Shown here: positions 21,366 through 29,370 of the stretch, one piece after another
Layout of the letters: each line of letters starts with the position of its first letter
Numbering within the stretch: the first letter of the stretch is position 1
From: JBDRMV01 sp043825615
Lineage (GTDB): Bacteria; CG03
NCBI GenBank assembly: GCA_043825615.1
Contig: JBDRRS010000012.1
Location: forward strand, 1 to 64,000
DNA: 64,000 nt
Direction: 5' to 3'
Made by a program: the position numbers and the translations under genes
Notes under the pieces: generated by a model
Database searches by the model: none
What the model saw: only the letters and a program-made list of their open reading frames with translations
What the model was told of the DNA's origin: nothing

Positions 21366-22193
21366 TTACTTTATGATTTTAAATCTTCTTCCGTTGCTTT
21401 TAACAACTACCGTTCCGCGATTTTCCGTTGAAAGCACTTTAATTCCGAGTTCTTCTAAAATTGAAAGCACTTTTTCTTCATCTTCGGGCTTTCTCCATTC
21501 GCTCTCACCGGTCGAGATAACAGCAATACTTGGATCGACGGTTTTAAAAAACACGCGGGACGGCTGCTTGCCGTGATGGGGCGCTTTCAAAACTTCGCTT
21601 TTAAGTTTGTCTCCGTATAATCCTGCCAACTCTTCGCATATTCGCGAACTGATATCTGCCGTGAAAAGAAATCTCACACCGCCGTGGGTCATCTTTAAAA
21701 CCAGGGCGGATTCGTTTAGATTGTTGCCGGGCTTCTCAGGATGCAGAACTTCTATTTTAAAATCCGGTTCATCAACCATTATATCGCCGCGTTTTAAAAT
21801 TACGCATTCAATGTTTTTTCCCGAAGACAGTTCCCTGAGTTCCGCCCATTCTTTTCTCCCCGTCATGCCTTCGTTTGTCAGAAGTTTCCCGACCTCAATG
21901 TTTTGGAGAACTTCCGGCAGACCTCCGATGTGGTCTGGATGCGGGTGCGTGGCGACAACAAGGTCCAATCTTTCAATTTCCTCCTCTTTCAGATAATTTA
22001 AGATTTTATCCGATTGTTCCGGATAACCCCCGTCTATAAGAAGATTCCCGCAAATTTCATTTTCTATCAAAATACAGACCCCGTAACCGACATCGATGAA
22101 ATGTACACCCAGTTTGTTTTTCTCCTTACAACCCAAACAAAATAAAGTCAGAACTAAAAGTATTATTATTTTTTTCTTAATCATTTTATCCAA
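21366..22193 (-). CDS. Lipoprotein with ComEC-like metallo-beta-lactamase domain
   Basis: 275 residues. A lipoprotein signal ends in the lipobox CLGC at about residue 22. The rest is a metallo-beta-lactamase fold: VHFIDVGYGVCILIE, LLIDGGY, ATHPHPDHIGGL (HxHxDH), FLFTADIS and LKAPHHGKQPSRVF. It most resembles the C-terminal domain of ComEC/Rec2, which degrades one DNA strand during uptake, but there is no channel domain, so it is a free-standing surface or periplasmic hydrolase. The substrate is unknown. It overlaps the end of the truncated glycosyltransferase fragment by 13 bases. Confidence 0.87.
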   Translation of the reverse strand: MDKMIKKKIIILLVLTLFCLGCKEKNKLGVHFIDVGYGVCILIENEICGNLLIDGGYPEQSDKILNYLKEEEIERLDLVVATHPHPDHIGGLPEVLQNIEVGKLLTNEGMTGRKEWAELRELSSGKNIECVILKRGDIMVDEPDFKIEVLHPEKPGNNLNESALVLKMTHGGVRFLFTADISSRICEELAGLYGDKLKSEVLKAPHHGKQPSRVFFKTVDPSIAVISTGESEWRKPEDEEKVLSILEELGIKVLSTENRGTVVVKSNGRRFKIIK

Positions 22194-22485
22194 TTCTGCA
22201 TTAAGTATTTTTCTTCAAATTCATCAATTATCGTTTCTTTGCTCCGTTCATTTATCCTAAAAGAACGCCCGTTTTCTCCCAACCGCTCAGCAACGTCCTT
22301 ATTTTTTTTCAATTTATAAATATTTTCCCTTAATTCTTCCGGTTTTTCCGGAAAAATTACTATCCCAAATTTATATTTTCTTGCAATGTGCGATATTTCA
22401 CAATTATCCGCAGCCGCTATAATCAACGGTTTGCCCGCAGAAGCCGGGCCGAATACTTTAGAAGGCATCACTATGTCCCCTCCGC
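22181..22485 (-). pseudogene. C-terminal remnant of a GT4 glycosyltransferase
   Basis: The frame GGDIVMPSKVFGPASAGKPLIIAA...CEISHIARKYKFGIVI matches the C-terminal nucleotide-sugar-binding part of WbuB-like GT4 enzymes, with a normal C-terminus (EEKYLMQNWIK). About 300 N-terminal residues are missing. The conserved frame begins right after the stop of the next glycosyltransferase upstream, so the boundary looks like a recombination or deletion junction. An ATG at 22471 could allow a 96-residue product, but it would lack the acceptor domain. Confidence 0.75.
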
Positions 22486-23661
22486 CTAATGAAATACGAC
22501 TACCTGTTTATACACCTCACAAGTTTTTGCAGCAATTTTATCCCAGTTATAATTTTCTTTTAGATTCTTTTTTTGGCTATTTTTTTCTTCTTCGCTGATG
22601 CCCAAATTAAATAAGTTAATCATCGTCTTCGACAAATCATTTACATTGCCAGTTTCAAAAAACCTAAAATCAGGCAAATGAACTTCTCTGTTCTGTGGTA
22701 TATCACTCGCAAGTACGGGCAAACCATAACTCAACGCCTCGAGCAAAGCAATCGGCAAACCTTCATAGTAGGACGGCAAAACAAAAAGTCCTGCATTAGA
22801 AAACAACTCCTGTAAGGGCTCTCCAGATATAAATCCAGTCAGAATAACCCCCGCTGTCTCTTTCGCCAATCTTTTGAGTTGCCTGCTATATTCTGTTTCA
22901 TGGTCAGCATCTCCGGCAATAACAAGTTTAAATTCCGAATTTTCAATCCTTCTGTATGCCTTAATTAAATCATGTAGCCCTTTCTCGGGAACAAACCTGG
23001 CGGCGGTAAAAACATATTTTCGCGGTTCAAGAGAAAATCGCTCCAATGCCTTCCCCTCCGAAACAATGTCAGGAAATGTAACACCATTCGGGATATAGCC
23101 TGATTTTTCGGCACTACATGTTTTTTTTTCCAGTCTTTGTTTTATCCCTCGTGAAATTGCTATTATCCTGTTGGCAAATGAGATACCCATATATTCACCT
23201 GCCCTTAAAACCAATTTAGCAGCAGACCCCCATTTTTTTCTCTCATAATCCGGCCCGTGATGTGTCATCACAACTTTTAATCCTAATAGTCTTGCCAACG
23301 GGACTAACAGCGACGGACCAATAGCATGAATATGCAGAATATCAGGTGATTTTCGCCAGGATACGATTACCCCCAGAAAAGTGTGGATAATCGCTTCAAA
23401 ACTTTTTTTTCTCGGACACCAGAGGTGAATAAATTTTATTCCCCTCCACTCCGTTAATCTTTCCTCCGCAGGAATATACGGCGTTCTTGTAAAAACCGTA
23501 ATATCGCAGCCCAGTTTCACCAGCCTCGGATAAAGTTCCTCACAATGTTTTTCCACCCCGCCCTGAACATGCGGAAAACCTCTTGTTCCAAGTACAATAA
23601 TTTTTATTTTATGCAAATTTTCTTTCCAAGTAATGATTTGATTTTGCTTTTCAAAACCCAT
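22486..23661 (-). CDS. GT4 family glycosyltransferase
   Basis: 391 residues, GT-B fold. N-terminal IIVLGTRGFPHVQGGVEKHCEELYPRL is the acceptor-domain glycine loop. The donor domain has YVFTAARFVPEKGLHDLIKAY and YYEGLPIALLEALSYGLPVLASD with the usual E-x7-E. HLIHRAIGPSLL-like segments (ILHIHAIGPSLLVPLARL) are typical of capsule and O-antigen enzymes. Sugar and linkage are unknown. The frame overlaps the radical SAM gene by 58 bases. A TTG at 23616 preceded by GGAAAG is a plausible alternative start much closer to the conserved N-terminus. Confidence 0.92.
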   Translation of the reverse strand: MGFEKQNQIITWKENLHKIKIIVLGTRGFPHVQGGVEKHCEELYPRLVKLGCDITVFTRTPYIPAEERLTEWRGIKFIHLWCPRKKSFEAIIHTFLGVIVSWRKSPDILHIHAIGPSLLVPLARLLGLKVVMTHHGPDYERKKWGSAAKLVLRAGEYMGISFANRIIAISRGIKQRLEKKTCSAEKSGYIPNGVTFPDIVSEGKALERFSLEPRKYVFTAARFVPEKGLHDLIKAYRRIENSEFKLVIAGDADHETEYSRQLKRLAKETAGVILTGFISGEPLQELFSNAGLFVLPSYYEGLPIALLEALSYGLPVLASDIPQNREVHLPDFRFFETGNVNDLSKTMINLFNLGISEEEKNSQKKNLKENYNWDKIAAKTCEVYKQVVVFH

Positions 23662-24593
23662 GCGGCCGGTTTAAAAATATTTTTTTTCATAGCCGGAGAA
23701 GCGGTTCCAATCATCCAGCAGTTTTTAGCGCATTTCCCAATATCCGATTTTATTTTCACAGCTTTTTCGCTGTTCCATATTTCATCAAAAGTGTTTTCAT
23801 TCAAATTACCCATGCTGTTTTCGGAGGAATCAGTATCCAGACCGTTGCATGGCCTTATTTCGCCGAAAGGATCAAGAAAAAACATATTCTTACCCGCTCC
23901 GCAGGGCAAAAGCCGGGTATTGCCTTTTATGTAATTTACCAGTCCGTAATTAAAATATGCGCGAAACCAATTCTTTATCCTGTTGGTTCTAAGAAGCTCA
24001 TTCACAATCTCTTCAAAACTGCTTATAACCTCTTTTTTGTTTTCAATGCTGTTATCATGCTTATGAAAATAATAGGAATTATGCACCGCCGCGGTGGCGA
24101 ACTCAACATTCATAGATTTTGCAAGCTGATAAAGTTCCAGCATATCCCTGTGATTTCGGTCAGATACGGTTATACCGAAACCTATGTCTTTCAAACCTAA
24201 GCGCTGTAATTCAAGCAAAGTTCTAATGCCGTGGTCAAAACCATCCTTTATTCCCCTGAGTTCGTCATTAGCCGCCGGAAGCCCCTCTATACTTATTCTC
24301 ACCCCGAGACGATTGTTTCCAAGTGTTTTCGCAAGCGTCACTATTTTTTCAGTAAAATAACCGTTTGTGCTGATTACCACTCTGTCTGCTTTTTTTAAAA
24401 GTATCTTTACAATATCTTCAATATCAACCCGCAGAAAGGGCTCACCTCCGGTCACATTCGCAAATTTCAAATGAGGCAGTTTTTCAAGTATCTCCGGCTT
24501 AAATTCCTCTTCTATCGTCGTAGGATACTGCCAGATATTGCACATCACACATTTGCAGTTGCACCTATACGTCGTTATTATTGCTGCTTCCAT
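23604..24593 (-). CDS. Radical SAM/SPASM-type protein
   Basis: 329 residues. The [4Fe-4S] motif CxxxCxxC is in YRCNCKCVMCNIW, followed by ANVTGGEPFLR (GGEP, SAM binding). The C-terminal part holds further cysteines (LPCGAGKNMFFLDPFGEIRPCNG and GKCAKNCWMIG), a SPASM/twitch-like auxiliary cluster region. Such enzymes modify peptides, sugars or lipids by radical chemistry. Inside a polysaccharide locus it could modify a sugar nucleotide or lipid carrier, but no substrate is evident. It overlaps the downstream glycosyltransferase by 58 bases. Confidence 0.9.
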   Translation of the reverse strand: MEAAIITTYRCNCKCVMCNIWQYPTTIEEEFKPEILEKLPHLKFANVTGGEPFLRVDIEDIVKILLKKADRVVISTNGYFTEKIVTLAKTLGNNRLGVRISIEGLPAANDELRGIKDGFDHGIRTLLELQRLGLKDIGFGITVSDRNHRDMLELYQLAKSMNVEFATAAVHNSYYFHKHDNSIENKKEVISSFEEIVNELLRTNRIKNWFRAYFNYGLVNYIKGNTRLLPCGAGKNMFFLDPFGEIRPCNGLDTDSSENSMGNLNENTFDEIWNSEKAVKIKSDIGKCAKNCWMIGTASPAMKKNIFKPAAWVLKSKIKSLLGKKICIK

Positions 24594-25280
24594 TATTTTT
24601 TCTCTACCAAAGCAATTAAATTTCCTGTGATACCAAAAATTTTTTGTTTATACAATCTTACTTTAATTTTCTTTGGAAAAAGTGAAAGAAATCTCTTCCC
24701 TGTTAAAAGATTGAGATGATTTATATCAGCCCAGTACTCTCTTCCAAACTTCTTGTAAATCCAGAACTTCATTTTGGGGGGCAACCAATGAGCAAATGGG
24801 AGTAACGTATGAGGATCAACTGGAAAACAATAATTTGGGGTAGTAATAAATGCCTTCTTGCTTACTCTCAAAATTTCATGGATAAATCGCTTCTGTTCAT
24901 TCCCCCCCCCCTACATGTTCTACCACTGCATTTGAGAATACAATATCAAAACAATTATCGGGGAATGGGAGGTTTTTACCATCACCAAAAACTAATCTTA
25001 CCTTCGGGAAACGTCTATTAAAATTTTTAAACTTTTCAGATTCATCATTGGTCAAAGCCGTAATATTTTCTGGATAAGGATACCATAATTCTAAAAAATT
25101 AGTCGCTCTGCCCAAAAAAGGACTAACCCCCACATCAAGAAGTTTCTCTACCCGTCTTGGTTTCATAAGAGAAATAAACAAATCATATTTGTTTTTTCTT
25201 GATTTCAATATTATCTTTTCAGTTTTTTTCCAAAGCAATCCGTCAGGCCATTGCAAAAGTTTTTCTTTAATCTGTTTCAT
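24593..25280 (-). pseudogene. Class I SAM methyltransferase interrupted at a G10 tract (possibly phase-OFF)
   Basis: The first part (from 25280) reads LLQWPDGLLWKKTEKI..KLLDVGVSPFLG..LPFPDNCFDIVFSNAVVEHVGGG and stops just after ten G residues. The second part continues in another frame: NEQKRFIHEILRVSKKAFITTPNYCFPVDPHTLLPFAHWLPP to the end at 24593. Together they form a normal methyltransferase of about 228 residues with motif I DVGVSP. The 688-base span is one base too long. Nine or twelve Gs would restore the frame. Methyltransferases of this type cap or decorate glycans. It may be an inactive allele of a phase-variable gene, or an assembly or sequencing slip in the homopolymer. Confidence 0.85.
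24902..24911. repeat. Poly-G tract (G10 on minus strand) inside methyltransferase
   Basis: Ten consecutive C on the plus strand, ten G in the coding strand, at the conserved VEHVGG segment of the methyltransferase. The present length puts the gene out of frame. Homopolymer tracts of this length are classical slipped-strand mutation sites. Confidence 0.95.
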
Positions 25281-26235
25281 CGGTACTTAATTTACTGCCG
25301 TTTCCATAATTAGTGTTTCCTTTTTCTTTAGCCCCAAATAAAAGAAATGATTTTATTCTAATATCTTCTTTAGAGGCATTTCTAAATTTTTTAGACAGCC
25401 AAATTTTTGATTTCTTTACATACTTCTCTTTATAGACCCTGTTTGGTTGAATTTTTACATTCTTAAAACTTTCGTTTACGAGCATTTTGTGATATTCCGA
25501 AGGAAGTACTCTATTAGGAGAACCTTGAAACTTCAGCAAATTCCATAAAAAATCAGAATAACGGTAAAGGTTCAAAGGATCAATATCTCTTAAAATACCC
25601 GTATGCGTTCCTGTATCAACCTCACCAAATATAATTCCGTTTTTCCTCATTTTTCTATATATTTCTTTAATAACCCAACTAGGGTTATCAAGATGTTCCA
25701 TTACCGCTTGGCTTATAACTAAATCGTATCGCCCGCTCAGATGCATGTCAATGTTGTATTGCCTGTCCGAAATATACATGAAATTTCCCGAAAATTCCCC
25801 ATTACTGATTTTTTCAACCGCATTTTTAGCTCTCTCAAAAAAAGGATAATTCTTCAATTTTTCAAGTAATATCTTATAAAATAGAAGCGGCGTTTGCCTA
25901 ATAAGACGAAATTTGTCAAACGCAGTATAACTTCGAGCGCCGAAAGCAAGAAGTATTACCCCTGTGCCTAAATCGGGACCTGGGCCAAGTTCCAGTATAT
26001 CCTTGTTCTCAAAAACTAACTTGCTTTCACTATATTCCCTTAGATATCTTCTCCATTTTTCCACATAATCAAAAACATGTAGAACGCTTCTTTCTACCTG
26101 CTTGGAAGAAAAAGTTCTAGGGCTGGTATAGCCCATAAGGAAATGTCTATATTTGTTACCCCACCGCAACAAAAGCCCCAACAAAAAACAGAAACACTGA
26201 TTGGCGCGTGAAGGGCCTACCGTTTCTATTCTCAC
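25267..26235 (-). CDS. SAM-dependent methyltransferase
   Basis: 322 residues. The class I methyltransferase core has motif I ILELGPGPDLGTGVILLAFGA, RYDLVISQAVMEHLDNPSWVIKEIYRKMRKNGIIFGEV and a basic C-terminal region. The N-terminal 80 residues (GYTSPRTFSSKQVERSVLHVFDYVEKW) may help recognise the acceptor. Likely targets are glycan hydroxyl or carboxyl groups (inference from locus). It overlaps the interrupted methyltransferase by 14 bases and the upstream GT4 gene by 4 bases. Confidence 0.87.
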   Translation of the reverse strand: MRIETVGPSRANQCFCFLLGLLLRWGNKYRHFLMGYTSPRTFSSKQVERSVLHVFDYVEKWRRYLREYSESKLVFENKDILELGPGPDLGTGVILLAFGARSYTAFDKFRLIRQTPLLFYKILLEKLKNYPFFERAKNAVEKISNGEFSGNFMYISDRQYNIDMHLSGRYDLVISQAVMEHLDNPSWVIKEIYRKMRKNGIIFGEVDTGTHTGILRDIDPLNLYRYSDFLWNLLKFQGSPNRVLPSEYHKMLVNESFKNVKIQPNRVYKEKYVKKSKIWLSKKFRNASKEDIRIKSFLLFGAKEKGNTNYGNGSKLSTDETD

Positions 26236-27470
26236 TTTAAGTTACCTTTGTTTTTTTCTATTGCCAACTGATATAATCTCATCAATTCTTTATAATGTTT
26301 TTCGGCATTAAACTTTTCTTCAACAAATTTCCTCGCATTTTTACCCATCTGAACAATTTTCTCAGGAGATGATATCAAATCCATGATCTTTTCTCTTAAA
26401 TCTCCTGCATTCCCTGCCTCGAAAGTATAGCCGGTATCAGCATCTTTGACAAGCTCCGGTATTCCGCCAATCCTTGCTCCAATGACAGGTTTGCCTAAGG
26501 CAAACGCTTCCAAAACTGTTCTTGGATTATTTTCATACCATTCAGAAGGAATAACAACCGCAGACGAGTTTTTAATTTCATTATCTAAATCATTCCCTGT
26601 TTTATAACCTAAGAATCTAATGTTTTTAACTCCATGGTCTTCAATGTAATGTTTAAGCTTTTCCTTTATCTGGCCATCCCCGATAATTTTCAATTCAACA
26701 TCATCCAGTCCTTTCATTGCCTTTATCAAAGTAACTAAACCTTTTTCATGCGAAAGGCGGCCAAAATAACAAATTGATTTTCCGTTGTTTTCATACTTAG
26801 GGATAAATTCTCCCGGATATATACAATTCGGCAAATATTCAATTTTGTGCTTGAACCCCATTTCTTTGAGTTTCTCTTTCAAAAACATACTAGGCGAAAT
26901 AAAAATATCAATGTCATCGTAAATATGCAGAATTTTATGATGTAAATACATCTCCACAACATTTATAAAACTTTTCAAATAAGAATTTTTTGTACATTTT
27001 TTGACAAAGCACCAATAATATTTGCTGTTTTTGCACCTTTCACACGGTACCCCGTCAACTAACATAGAATAAGACGGACAAACAAGCTTATAATCATGCG
27101 AAGTCATCACAACAGGAATGTTGCGTTTTTTAAAAACATGCAGTATAGACGGCGATATCTGATGCGCAAAATTATGCAGATGGATTATGTCAAATGACTC
27201 ATGGGATAAAAGCCTCTTGATTTTGTTTTTTGCCTCTAAAGAATATAAAATCTTTAATACAAAACTTATGCTCGTTTTAAAACCGCTTGTTTTATAATCT
27301 ACTTTATCCACAAAAAAAACTTCATATTTAAACTCCAAATTTTTTTCATGCCGCATTCCCCAATATGCGACTTTATGCCCTTTTTCTTTAAGGAGTTTCC
27401 CAGTATTAAAAGTTACTATCGCATCCCCCCCTTTAGGGTATAAAAATTTATTTATCAGCAAAACTTTCAT
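26232..27470 (-). CDS. GT4 family glycosyltransferase
   Basis: 412 residues. N-terminal MKVLLINKFLYPKGGDAIVTFNTGKLL, then FDIIHLHNFAHQISPSIL and VMTSHDYKLVCPSY. An insertion CERCKNSKYYWCFVKKCTKNS looks like a cysteine cluster seen in a subset of GT4 enzymes. The donor domain has ICYFGRLSHEKGLVTLIKAMK and NNPRTVLEAFALGKPVIGARIGGIPELVKDADTGYTFEAG. It transfers an unknown sugar in O-antigen or capsule assembly. A G7 tract encodes the PKGGDA loop (27425-27431). Confidence 0.94.
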   Translation of the reverse strand: MKVLLINKFLYPKGGDAIVTFNTGKLLKEKGHKVAYWGMRHEKNLEFKYEVFFVDKVDYKTSGFKTSISFVLKILYSLEAKNKIKRLLSHESFDIIHLHNFAHQISPSILHVFKKRNIPVVMTSHDYKLVCPSYSMLVDGVPCERCKNSKYYWCFVKKCTKNSYLKSFINVVEMYLHHKILHIYDDIDIFISPSMFLKEKLKEMGFKHKIEYLPNCIYPGEFIPKYENNGKSICYFGRLSHEKGLVTLIKAMKGLDDVELKIIGDGQIKEKLKHYIEDHGVKNIRFLGYKTGNDLDNEIKNSSAVVIPSEWYENNPRTVLEAFALGKPVIGARIGGIPELVKDADTGYTFEAGNAGDLREKIMDLISSPEKIVQMGKNARKFVEEKFNAEKHYKELMRLYQLAIEKNKGNLK

Positions 27471-28160
27471 TTACTTTTTAGCTATTACGACTATTGTTTC
27501 TGAAATGCCAGGCAAAAGCGGAAGAAATTTTATTCTGCTCAGCCCGCATTGTTTCAGCTCTTTGTCAATTTGATGATATGTAACAGGATGCCATTCTGCC
27601 CTCCTTTGTTTCCTTCTTATTAGATTTTTGATACAATTTTTATGATAATAAGCCAAAATAAGAACACTCCGTGATACCCTCTTTAACTCAAGAATTATTT
27701 TTTTTCTATTGTTTTCGGGGGTATGCCCAAATAAGCGTAATGAAACACAGGCATCAAAACTATTTTCAGGATATGTTAATTTTTCTGCATCTTTTTCTTC
27801 TACCACTATATTTTCCTCTAAATTGAGCGATTTTAGTTTTTCTCTTGTACACATAACCATTTCGTTCGAAAGATCTACCCCTACAACTTTATATCCCTTA
27901 CTAGCCAAATAAATGGATAATCTCCCTGTCCCGCAAGGAACATCAAGGAGCCTATTCGGCGGTTTTATATTTGCCAAATTTAGAGCCCTCCCTATTAATT
28001 TCAGCTCCATTTTATTAACAATTTTACCTTTAAAATTCGTAAACCGATCCTTATCATACGTTTGAACAACTCTCTTATTCTGGTACACCTTTCGCGCCCT
28101 ATACCCTCCGTTTCTTTGTTGAGAAACCGCATCCTTACTAAAATCATTCTTGTCCGCCAT
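27471..28160 (-). CDS. Class I SAM-dependent methyltransferase
   Basis: 229 residues. Motif I LLDVPCGTGRLSIYLASKGYKVVGVDLSNEMV, motif II NSFDACVSLRLFGHTPENNRKKIILELKRVSRSVLILAYYH. It resembles small-molecule or glycan methyltransferases. The N-terminal region YQNKRVVQTYDKDRFTNFKGKIVNKMELKLIGRAL is typical of a group found with glycosyltransferases. It abuts the downstream GT4 gene, and its start overlaps the upstream GT4 by 17 bases. Confidence 0.88.
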   Translation of the reverse strand: MADKNDFSKDAVSQQRNGGYRARKVYQNKRVVQTYDKDRFTNFKGKIVNKMELKLIGRALNLANIKPPNRLLDVPCGTGRLSIYLASKGYKVVGVDLSNEMVMCTREKLKSLNLEENIVVEEKDAEKLTYPENSFDACVSLRLFGHTPENNRKKIILELKRVSRSVLILAYYHKNCIKNLIRRKQRRAEWHPVTYHQIDKELKQCGLSRIKFLPLLPGISETIVVIAKK

Positions 28161-29370
28161 ATAATGCCTCCCAATTCTTCAAATACTCTTCACATATTTT
28201 TTCAATATTAAATTCTTCAGCAACAAATTCCCTCGCTTTATTTGAAATTATATTTAGATTAAAACTTTTTACTTCTATACATTTTGATATGATATCCGAA
28301 TAATCATCTACAACAAAACCGGTTTCGCCGTCTTCTATTAATTCCCCCCCCCCCCTTACTCCTGTAGTCATGACAGGCGTCCCCATGCTCATCGCTTCAA
28401 TCCATGTCAATGGCGGCGCTACTGTTGATTCTTTTTTTCCAACAGGAGAAAAGAACACATCAGCCGATTCAAGAAGTTTATTAAATTCATCTACATTTGT
28501 AATAATTTGCACCTTTTGACACGCCTTTTTAATATATTTTGTTTTATAACTTTCAGGCTTGAAAGCAAAAATAAATTCTATATCATCGCATTTTTGTACC
28601 ACTTCTTTTGCACTATCAACTGCGCGGTAAAAATCATCTTCCTGTATCTGTTGAATTCGCCCTGACCATAAAAACAATTTATTTTTCACGGAGCATCCGT
28701 ACTTCATTTTGATTGCATTTTTTTCTTCGAACGAAAGCCTTTTTTTAGGCATTTTTACACCCCAATGTATAACTTCCATTGTTTTGGGGGATATTCCTAT
28801 ATCAAAAAGTATTTCTTTATATGCCTTCGTAAAAGGAAACAATCTATCCAATTTCTTAAAACTGAGCTTAAGATAATTGTCATAAAATTTTCCTCGGGGG
28901 TTATAACTCGCTGGCGAATAAGTCATTTTTATATGTGGATATTTTTTCTTTAAATGCGGCATCACTAATCCAAAATTATCCATAAAATGTATCACCCCTA
29001 TATTTGATTTCTTAATAATTTCTGAAATATACTTTTCATACCACACAATAGTCAAGAATCTTTCTATCATTTCCCGGGGTTGTTTATGTTCGTGGTGATA
29101 ATATATTTTATCATTTATGCGTCTATAAAATCTTTTCCTATATAAATGGAAAGGACGTTTTAAATTGTGTATCATTACTTCTTCTTTTCCTGTTTTTTGA
29201 ATATATATTGGGACATCTTGATCATTGATAGATATTACTTCCGCCTTAACTTTTTCTGTTTTGACAAGTAAATCAATCATTTGACAATAAAAATTCTTCT
29301 CACCTGCTGTTATATACGGAAAATAACCCACGCCTATAAACATAACATTCTTCTTGTTTTCTTTATTCAT
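28144..29370 (-). CDS. GT4 family glycosyltransferase with in-frame G12 tract
   Basis: 408 residues. N-terminal NVMFIGVGYFPYITAGEKNFYCQMIDLL, GVIHFMDNFGLVMPHLKKKYP, donor domain KLFLWSGRIQQIQEDDFYRAV and PPLTWIEAMSMGTPVMTTGVRGGGELIEDGETGFVV. The RGGGE loop, at the nucleotide-sugar site, is encoded by twelve consecutive G (28344-28355). The present length is in frame, so the gene is ON in this sequence, and loss or gain of one G would truncate it. The sugar is unknown. It overlaps the methyltransferase downstream by 17 bases and the GT2 gene upstream by 4. Confidence 0.93.
   Translation of the reverse strand: MNKENKKNVMFIGVGYFPYITAGEKNFYCQMIDLLVKTEKVKAEVISINDQDVPIYIQKTGKEEVMIHNLKRPFHLYRKRFYRRINDKIYYHHEHKQPREMIERFLTIVWYEKYISEIIKKSNIGVIHFMDNFGLVMPHLKKKYPHIKMTYSPASYNPRGKFYDNYLKLSFKKLDRLFPFTKAYKEILFDIGISPKTMEVIHWGVKMPKKRLSFEEKNAIKMKYGCSVKNKLFLWSGRIQQIQEDDFYRAVDSAKEVVQKCDDIEFIFAFKPESYKTKYIKKACQKVQIITNVDEFNKLLESADVFFSPVGKKESTVAPPLTWIEAMSMGTPVMTTGVRGGGELIEDGETGFVVDDYSDIISKCIEVKSFNLNIISNKAREFVAEEFNIEKICEEYLKNWEALYGGQE
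28344..28355. repeat. Poly-G tract (G12 on minus strand) inside glycosyltransferase
   Basis: Twelve consecutive C on the plus strand, G in the coding strand. It is in frame and encodes part of RGGGE. This is the longest homopolymer I noticed in coding sequence and lies in the same locus as the G10 tract at 24902-24911. Confidence 0.95.
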
